Origin: Leisingera daeponensis
GTDB taxonomy: Bacteria; Pseudomonadota; Alphaproteobacteria; Rhodobacterales; Rhodobacteraceae
Assembly (NCBI RefSeq): GCF_019801465.1
Contig: NZ_JAHVJA010000004.1
Location: 248,001-312,000 of the forward strand
DNA length: 64,000 bases
Direction: 5' to 3'
The position numbers and the translations under genes are program-made. Shown here in pieces: positions 58,709-64,000 of the stretch. Numbering within the stretch: position 1 is the first letter of the stretch; the number at the start of each line of letters is the position of its first letter. Under the pieces are notes generated by a model. The model saw only the letters and a program-made list of their open reading frames with translations, searched no databases and had not been told where the DNA came from.

Positions 58709-60158
58709 CATCGAACGAGCGCAATTTCCGGCTGTGCAAGCGTTCCAACGGCATGCCACGCAGGCGTTCCATCGCTCTTATGCCGATTTGCAGGTGCCGC
58801 GCAACTTGGGTCCGGTAGAAGTCCGACGCCATGCCCGGAAGTTTCAGCTCCCCGTGCAGAGGTTTGTCGGAGACGCAGAGCAGCGTGCCGTAGGGCACGC
58901 GGAAGCGGTAACCATTGGCCGCGATAGTGGCGCTTTCCATGTCCAGCGCGATCGCACGCGACTGGCTGAGGCGTTGTACAGGGCCGGACTGGTCGCGCAG
59001 TTCCCAGTTGCGGTTGTCGATGGTGGCAACGGTGCCGGTGCGCATAATCCGCTTGAGGTCGAAGCCTTCAAGTTCGGTTATCTCCGCCACCGCCTCCTCC
59101 AGCGCGACCTGGATTTCCGCCAGCGCCGGGATCGGTGTCCAGATGGGCAGGTCATCGTCCAGCACGTGGTCCTCGCGCAGATAGCCGTGGGCCAGCACAA
59201 AGTCCCCCAGCGCCTGGGTGTTCCGAAGCCCCGCGCAATGTCCGACCATCAGCCAGGCATGGGGGCGCAGCACCGCGATGTGGTCGGTGGCGGTTTTAGC
59301 ATTGGAAGGGCCGACGCCTATGTTGACCAGCGTAATGCCGTTCCCGTCGTCCCTCTTGAGGTGGTAAGTGGGCATCTGCGGCAGTTTGCCAGCTTCGGGC
59401 GTAACGGCGGCGGGATCGGTGATCTCGTGATCGCCGGTGCTCACAAAGCTGGTGTAGCCGTTGTCCGGGTCCGCTAGCTGGGCGCGGGCATAGGCTTCGA
59501 ACTCTGCCACGTAGAACTGGTAGTTGGTGAACAGAACGTGGTTCTGAAAATGCTCCGGGCTGGTGGCGGTGTAGTGGCTGAGGCGCGCCAGCGAGTAGTC
59601 GATGCGCTGGGCAGTGAACAGCGACAGCGGGCCGGTGCCGCTGGCGGGCTGGCAGGTGCCGTTGACGATGTCGTCATTGGTGGTCGACAGATCCGGCACA
59701 TCGAAGACATCACGCAGCGTGAATCCGGCGGCACCTTCTTGCGGCACCGTCAGATCGGGGCGCGAAGCGACCGCGAAATGCACCGGGATCGGGGTGTCGG
59801 AAACATCGATGGTTACCGGCTGGCCGTGGTTCCGGATCAAGAGGCCGATTTGCTGGATCAGGTAGTTGCGGAACAGGTCCGGCCGCGTCACCGTCGTGGC
59901 ATAGGTGCCGGGCGCAGAGACATGGCCGAAGCTGAGGCGGCTGTCCACTTGTGCAAAGGTCAGGGTAGAAAAGCGGATCTCCGGGTAGTAAGCGCGGATG
60001 CGCTGGTTATCCGGTGCGCCGTCAGCCATGGCGCGGATGAACTCGTCGCACAGGAATCCGGTAGCCTGCCGGTACAGCAGTTCCAGCCGGTCCACAGCCT
60101 CGGTCGCGTCATTGAAGCTTTCGGCCGGCGGGTGGCCGGGGTGTTTTGTTGTTATCAT
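58692..60158 (-). CDS. amn: AMP nucleosidase Amn
   Basis: Amn hydrolyses AMP to adenine and ribose 5-phosphate, tuning adenylate pools. The 488-residue protein is full length: an N-terminal regulatory domain (with RIRAYYPEIRF) and a C-terminal phosphorylase-fold domain with NIGVGPSNAKTATDHIAVLRPHAWLMVGHCAG spread over about 277-310, then DMESATIAANG and VSDKPLHGELK. The ATG overlaps the ade stop by four bases, so ade and amn are coupled: Amn makes adenine and Ade deaminates it. Confidence 0.95.
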   Translation of the reverse strand: MITTKHPGHPPAESFNDATEAVDRLELLYRQATGFLCDEFIRAMADGAPDNQRIRAYYPEIRFSTLTFAQVDSRLSFGHVSAPGTYATTVTRPDLFRNYLIQQIGLLIRNHGQPVTIDVSDTPIPVHFAVASRPDLTVPQEGAAGFTLRDVFDVPDLSTTNDDIVNGTCQPASGTGPLSLFTAQRIDYSLARLSHYTATSPEHFQNHVLFTNYQFYVAEFEAYARAQLADPDNGYTSFVSTGDHEITDPAAVTPEAGKLPQMPTYHLKRDDGNGITLVNIGVGPSNAKTATDHIAVLRPHAWLMVGHCAGLRNTQALGDFVLAHGYLREDHVLDDDLPIWTPIPALAEIQVALEEAVAEITELEGFDLKRIMRTGTVATIDNRNWELRDQSGPVQRLSQSRAIALDMESATIAANGYRFRVPYGTLLCVSDKPLHGELKLPGMASDFYRTQVARHLQIGIRAMERLRGMPLERLHSRKLRSFDETAFL

Positions 60159-61957
60159 TGGGCAGGCTCTATTACCGGGATTTTCTCGAAGGTGCGCACG
60201 TCGACAAGGCCCAGGTCGGAGATCCTGAGTTCGGGGATCACCACAAGGGCCAGCAGCGAATGCTGCATATAGGCGTTGTTCAGGGCGCAGCCGCAGGCCT
60301 GCATAGCTTCCACCATGACCTGCGCCTTGGCAGCGACCTCGATGGCGGGGCTGTCAGACATAAGGCCGGCTATCGGCAATTCCACCAGCGCCAGCTCATG
60401 ACCGTCTTTGTATAGCGTGATGCCGCCGCCCACCTGCGCCAACCGGTTGGCTGCCAGCGCCATCTGTGTGCGGTCGGTGCCGACGACGATCATGTGGTGG
60501 CTGTCATGCGCGACGGTGGAGGCCATCGCCATACTGCCGGTGTAACCGAAGCCTTGAACAAAAGCGTTGGTGACGCCGCCGGTGGCACGGTGACGCTCGA
60601 CCAGAGCGATCTGGCAAACATCTCCTGTGCCTTCGACCAGCCCGCCGGCCACCGGCAGTTCAGCCTTCAACGCCTTGGTAGGAGCCTGGTTTTCCACTAC
60701 GCCGATTACATTGGCAGTGACCGCATTGGCGCCCTCAGGGGCGGCGAGCTCAAAGTCCTGGGCGGTCAGCTCATGGCCCAAATGCACAGTGCCGCGGGCG
60801 CTGGCGGGCCAGTCGTAATGCGGGCATTCGACCTTAATAGAGCCTGATTCCGCCACGATCCGGCCGCGGGCAACCACCACTTCGATGGGCAGTTCGTGCA
60901 GGTCGGAGGTCAGGATCACATCGGCGCGGCGGCCGGGGGTGATCGAGCCGATCTCGCGCTCCAGCCCGAAATGAGTAGCTGTGTTGATCGTCGCCATCTG
61001 CAGCGCGATCACCGGGTCGCAGCCGCAGGCAATGGCGTGGCGCACCACCCGGTTCATATGGCCGTCATTTACCAGCGTGCCTGAATGGCAGTCGTCGGTG
61101 CAGAGAATGAAGTTGCGCGGGTCCAGCCCCTTCTCGGTCACCGCGGTGATCTGGCTTTCGACGTCATACCAGGCCGAGCCCAGCCGCATCATCGAGCGCA
61201 TCCCTTGGCGCACCCGGGCAATGGCGTCGGCCTCGCAGGTGCCCTCGTGGTCATCCGCCGGGCCGCCCGCCACATAAGCCGCGAAATCCGGGCCCAGATC
61301 GGGGGAGGCGTAATGGCCGCCCACGGTTTTGCCTGCGCGCTGGGTGGCGGCGATTTCGGCCAGCATCTTGGGGTCGGCATTGGCGACGCCGGGGAAGTTC
61401 ATCATCTCCCCCAGGCCAATGATGCCCGGCCAGTTCATCGCCTCGGCGACGTCCTCGGCCGAGATTTCATATCCGGTGGTTTCCAGTCCCGGCGCCGAGG
61501 GCGCGCAGCTCGGCATCTGGGTGAAGATGTTGACCGGCTGCATCAGCGCCTCGTCATGCATGTAGCGCACGCCGTCCAGACCCAGAACATTTGCAATCTC
61601 ATGCGGGTCGGTGAACATCGAGGTGGTGCCATGCGGGATCACCGCGCGGGCAAATTCCGCAGGCGTCAGCATGCCGGACTCAATATGCATATGTGCGTCG
61701 CACAGGCCGGGGATCATGTAGCGGCCGTTTGCCTCTATGATCTGCGTCTCCGGACCGGTGCAATAGGAGGCATCCGGCCCGACATAGGCGATGCGGCCCG
61801 CCTTGATCGCAATTTCATGGCCCGGCAGCTGCTCGCGAGTGTGGACATTGACCCAAATGCCCTGGCGGATCACCGTATCGGCCGGCGCGCGGCCTGCGGC
61901 TACTTCGATCAATTGCGGGGCGGTGTCGGGCCAGCTCGGGAAAATATTATCTGACAT
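60155..61957 (-). CDS. ade: Adenine deaminase Ade
   Basis: Ade deaminates adenine to hypoxanthine. The 600-residue amidohydrolase-fold protein has the metal site PGLCDAHMHIESGMLTP, TSMFTDPHEIANVLG, FILCTDDCHSGTLVNDGHMNRVVRHAIACG and the C-terminal GGITLYKDGHELALVELPIAGLMSD, as in bacterial AdeC-type enzymes. A longer N-terminus than E. coli Ade is normal in this group. It precedes amn in a two-gene purine-salvage operon. Confidence 0.95.
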   Translation of the reverse strand: MSDNIFPSWPDTAPQLIEVAAGRAPADTVIRQGIWVNVHTREQLPGHEIAIKAGRIAYVGPDASYCTGPETQIIEANGRYMIPGLCDAHMHIESGMLTPAEFARAVIPHGTTSMFTDPHEIANVLGLDGVRYMHDEALMQPVNIFTQMPSCAPSAPGLETTGYEISAEDVAEAMNWPGIIGLGEMMNFPGVANADPKMLAEIAATQRAGKTVGGHYASPDLGPDFAAYVAGGPADDHEGTCEADAIARVRQGMRSMMRLGSAWYDVESQITAVTEKGLDPRNFILCTDDCHSGTLVNDGHMNRVVRHAIACGCDPVIALQMATINTATHFGLEREIGSITPGRRADVILTSDLHELPIEVVVARGRIVAESGSIKVECPHYDWPASARGTVHLGHELTAQDFELAAPEGANAVTANVIGVVENQAPTKALKAELPVAGGLVEGTGDVCQIALVERHRATGGVTNAFVQGFGYTGSMAMASTVAHDSHHMIVVGTDRTQMALAANRLAQVGGGITLYKDGHELALVELPIAGLMSDSPAIEVAAKAQVMVEAMQACGCALNNAYMQHSLLALVVIPELRISDLGLVDVRTFEKIPVIEPAQ

Positions 61958-62098
61958 AATCCAATTGTTCCGATTGCGGGCGGGAAGGCAAGCGGATTGC
62001 TGGCTTTGCCATCAAAGCTTCATGCGGATGGTGGAAAGGCGCCGCAGGCTGACGCATTTGGCATTGCCGCAGGGCGGCGGCTGGAGAAGACTGCCGCC

Positions 62099-62521
62099 AT
62101 GGATTATGACACAACAGACGCGGGCAGTTTCGGCCGCTCCCTGCGGGGGATCGGTCTCAATCTTCTGGTGCGGGATGTTCCGGCAGAAATTGCCTTTTTA
62201 GAGACTGTTTGTTCCATGAAGGGCCATCAGGTGAGCAAGGATTTTGCCATTGTCACCTATGGCGGTCAGGTGTTTCAGCTGCACAGTGACGGCACTTATG
62301 CAGAAAACCCGCTGCTGGGTCTGCTGCCGGAAAACCCGCCGCGTGGGGCGGGGATCGAAATCCGCCTTTACGACACCGATCCGGATGAGGCCTCGGCGCG
62401 GGCGGCGGCGGCGGGCTTTACCGTTCTGCAGCCGCCAACGGACAAGCCGCATGGCCTGCGCGAGGCCTATATCCTGTGTGAAAATGGCTATGCCTGGGTC
62501 CCCAGCCGGCCCAAGGGGTAA
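62099..62521 (+). CDS. VOC-superfamily (glyoxalase/bleomycin resistance fold) protein
   Basis: The 140-residue protein shows one VOC-type beta-alpha-beta-beta-beta unit pattern: SLRGIGLNLLVRDVPAEIAFLETV, FAIVTYGGQVFQLHSD, GIEIRLYDTDPDEASARAAAAGFTVLQPPTDKPHGLREAYILCENGYAWVPSRP (segments spread over 80-140). Metal ligands are plausible but incomplete, so the activity is unknown. GGAGAAG precedes ATG 62099; the frame before it is not used. Confidence 0.8.
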   Translation: MDYDTTDAGSFGRSLRGIGLNLLVRDVPAEIAFLETVCSMKGHQVSKDFAIVTYGGQVFQLHSDGTYAENPLLGLLPENPPRGAGIEIRLYDTDPDEASARAAAAGFTVLQPPTDKPHGLREAYILCENGYAWVPSRPKG

Positions 62522-62604
62522 GCGGCGGAAATTCCACCCCTTTCACCTTGACGACAGCCGGTCCATGCTGGGCGGAACCATTTGGATGCTGCGAGGGACC
62601 GCTG

Positions 62605-63795
62605 ATGCACGCCATTGCCGATACGAATGCCTTGGTCGAGGCGGGTGTTCTGACCCCGGATCAGGCCCGCACCATCGAGGCGTGCTCGCGCGAGGTGATG
62701 GTGTCGCTGGCGGTGAATGCGATCCTGTGCTTCGGGATCATCGCCGCCACTGCCGGCTTCATCTTCTGGCTGGCCGATCCGCTGGCGGTGGCCGTGACCG
62801 GCATCCTGATGCTGGGCGGCGGGCTGGCGGTTCTGGCGCGCGGCGGCGAGATGCTGCGGATGTTCGGCAATTCCGCCACGCTGATCGGGGCAGGGATGCT
62901 GATGGGCGGCGCCGGGATTGAGCTGGTCGATAAGTACGAGGACATTGCCGGCTGGGTGATGCTGCCCGCCGGCGCGCTGGTGGCGCTGATCTGCACCTGG
63001 CGCTGGCGGCATGGGGCCTGGTCCACCGGCTTTGTGCTGGGGGCGATCCTGCTGATGGGACTAGCGATGCATTTGGCCGGGATCGAGCTGCTGCTGCAGC
63101 AATACGGCATCGGCTCACCGCTGCGGAACCTGGCGCTGCTTTACTACGCGGCGGCGCTGGCGCTGGCCGGCTGGCAGGTGGACGTGCGCTTTGTCACCGC
63201 GCTGGCGATTGCGCCCTTTGCCCAGATGCTGGAAACCGGCACCAGTTATTTCCACGCGGCTTATGTGTTCTATTCGCCGGAATCGACGTTGACGATCCTG
63301 CAGATGGTGCTGCTGATCGTGCTCTGTGTCTGGGGTGCCTCCCGGCTGGCTGAGCGCGACGCTCGGCATCTGCGCGTTCTTGCGATCCTCGGGTTTGTGG
63401 TTGCGAATCTTTGCGCGCTGGTCGGCTCGCTGTGGGGGGACGTGGTGGGTGAAACCGTCTGGGGGCCGGGCCGGTACAGCGACGGTTATGAGGACTGGGA
63501 GAGCTACTTCGCCGCGCGCGATGCCTTCCGCGACAGTGCGCTGTTCATCTCTGAGAACGTCTATTCTGTATTGTGGGCAGCTGTGCTGGCGGCGGTGATC
63601 TTTTGGGCGGCGCAGCGGCACCAGCGCGGGCTTTTCAACGCGGCGCTGACCTTTGCCGCTATCCACGCCTACACGCAGATGTTCGAATCCTTCGCGGATG
63701 AACCGCTGGCCTACGTGATCGGCGGCCTGGCTGCGATCCCCCTGGCTTGGGGGCTGTGGCGGCTGAACCAGTGGATGGCGGCCAAGCAGGCCTAG
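62605..63795 (+). CDS. Polytopic membrane protein (DUF2157-like N-terminus)
   Basis: The 396-residue protein starts with a short cytoplasmic helix (ALVEAGVLTPDQARTIEACS) typical of DUF2157-like proteins, followed by about ten to eleven membrane helices. An unusual polar loop (VWGPGRYSDGYEDWESYFAARDAFRDS, about 302-327) is rich in Tyr, Asp and Trp. Function unknown. ATG 62605 has GAGGGA upstream; the long upstream frame is unlikely. Its stop overlaps the convergent AraC gene's stop by two to four bases. Confidence 0.75.
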   Translation: MHAIADTNALVEAGVLTPDQARTIEACSREVMVSLAVNAILCFGIIAATAGFIFWLADPLAVAVTGILMLGGGLAVLARGGEMLRMFGNSATLIGAGMLMGGAGIELVDKYEDIAGWVMLPAGALVALICTWRWRHGAWSTGFVLGAILLMGLAMHLAGIELLLQQYGIGSPLRNLALLYYAAALALAGWQVDVRFVTALAIAPFAQMLETGTSYFHAAYVFYSPESTLTILQMVLLIVLCVWGASRLAERDARHLRVLAILGFVVANLCALVGSLWGDVVGETVWGPGRYSDGYEDWESYFAARDAFRDSALFISENVYSVLWAAVLAAVIFWAAQRHQRGLFNAALTFAAIHAYTQMFESFADEPLAYVIGGLAAIPLAWGLWRLNQWMAAKQA

Positions 63796-64000
63796 CCTTG
63801 GCTGCGCAAACTGCGCGGAGTGGTTCCGAACTCCGCCTTGAAGGCCCGGGTCAGCGCGCTGGGGTCGTCATAGCCGCAGCGCAGGGCAATCTCCGAGACG
63901 CTAAGCACAGTTTCCAACACGAGCTTTCTGGCCTGAATCAGCCGCAGCCGCCGGTAGACCGCCTGCGGTGTCGCGCCGAGCTCGGCTTTCATCCGCGCCT
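63792..64000 (-). CDS. AraC-family transcriptional regulator, C-terminal fragment
   Basis: About 69 codons at the right edge encode the end of an AraC/XylS-type double helix-turn-helix domain: MKAELGATPQAVYRRLRLIQARKLVLET then LSVSEIALRCGYDDPSALTRAFKAEFGTTPRSLR. The frame is open to the window edge, so the gene starts outside. The pattern YRRLRL-ARKL with CGYDDPSALTRAF is close to GlxA-like regulators; the signal is unknown. Confidence 0.88.
   Translation of the reverse strand, partial: ARMKAELGATPQAVYRRLRLIQARKLVLETVLSVSEIALRCGYDDPSALTRAFKAEFGTTPRSLRSQG

Overview
The window looks like the origin-proximal chromosome of an alphaproteobacterium of the family Rhodobacteraceae, most likely a Leisingera/Phaeobacter-type roseobacter. 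The family call rests on the gene order hemJ-rho-mnmE-mnmG-rsmG-parA on one side of a DnaA-box cluster and maf-aroE-coaE-dnaQ/secB on the other, on a RegB-SenC-RegA redox cassette, and on many GC-rich proteins of alphaproteobacterial type. The genus is a guess. Almost everything is core housekeeping DNA. I see no prophage, insertion sequence, CRISPR array or defence island.

Region 1 (1-9.4 kb) is the replication and segregation centre. parA (cut by the left edge), rsmG, mnmG, mnmE, rho and hemJ run leftwards. Two perfect parS palindromes lie inside coding sequence, one in rsmG and one over the mnmG start codon. A 0.4-kb intergenic region (about 6,250-6,654) carries DnaA-box-like 9-mers and eight GANTC methylation sites and is the probable oriC. 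maf, aroE, coaE and dnaQ run rightwards with overlapping ends, so both flanks are transcribed in the direction of fork movement.

Region 2 (9.4-26 kb) holds envelope, protein-quality and repair genes: secB, fxsA, a Tim44-like gene, mltA, an Smr-domain gene, a lipoprotein hydrolase, hslVU, a DUF1127 microprotein, two tandem Lin0512-family genes and trxA. It ends with a tightly overlapped leftward chain tsaE-amgK-murU-addB-addA, which mixes tRNA modification, cell-wall recycling and double-strand-break repair. Region 3 (26-31 kb) is redox signalling: a membrane PAS-only protein, then regB divergent from senC and regA.

Region 4 (31-43 kb) contains an HD hydrolase, ahcY, small DUF genes, the leftward tsaD-gpsA-yciI-EVE operon, and rightward hemD, a mitofilin-like gene and hemY. 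The mitofilin-like gene carries a 12-copy GAGACC repeat, and HemY ends in a four-cysteine ribbon. A tRNA-Leu(CAG), an NDUFA9-like reductase gene and uppP follow. Region 5 (43-50 kb) is gltD-gfa-gltB, glutamate synthase with a GFA-family gene between its two subunit genes. Region 6 (50-64 kb) is mixed metabolism: mtgA, a GST gene, queG, a lone hydantoinase A-type gene, msrB-msrA, a DUF4202 gene, two exporters, HU, the purine-salvage pair ade-amn, a VOC protein, a polytopic membrane protein and the end of an AraC-type regulator.

No region clearly amounts to an undescribed system. The best leads are the coding-embedded parS sites, the GANTC-rich origin, the tandem Lin0512 pair, the PAS-only protein beside RegB, the expandable ET repeat and the GFA gene inside the glt operon.
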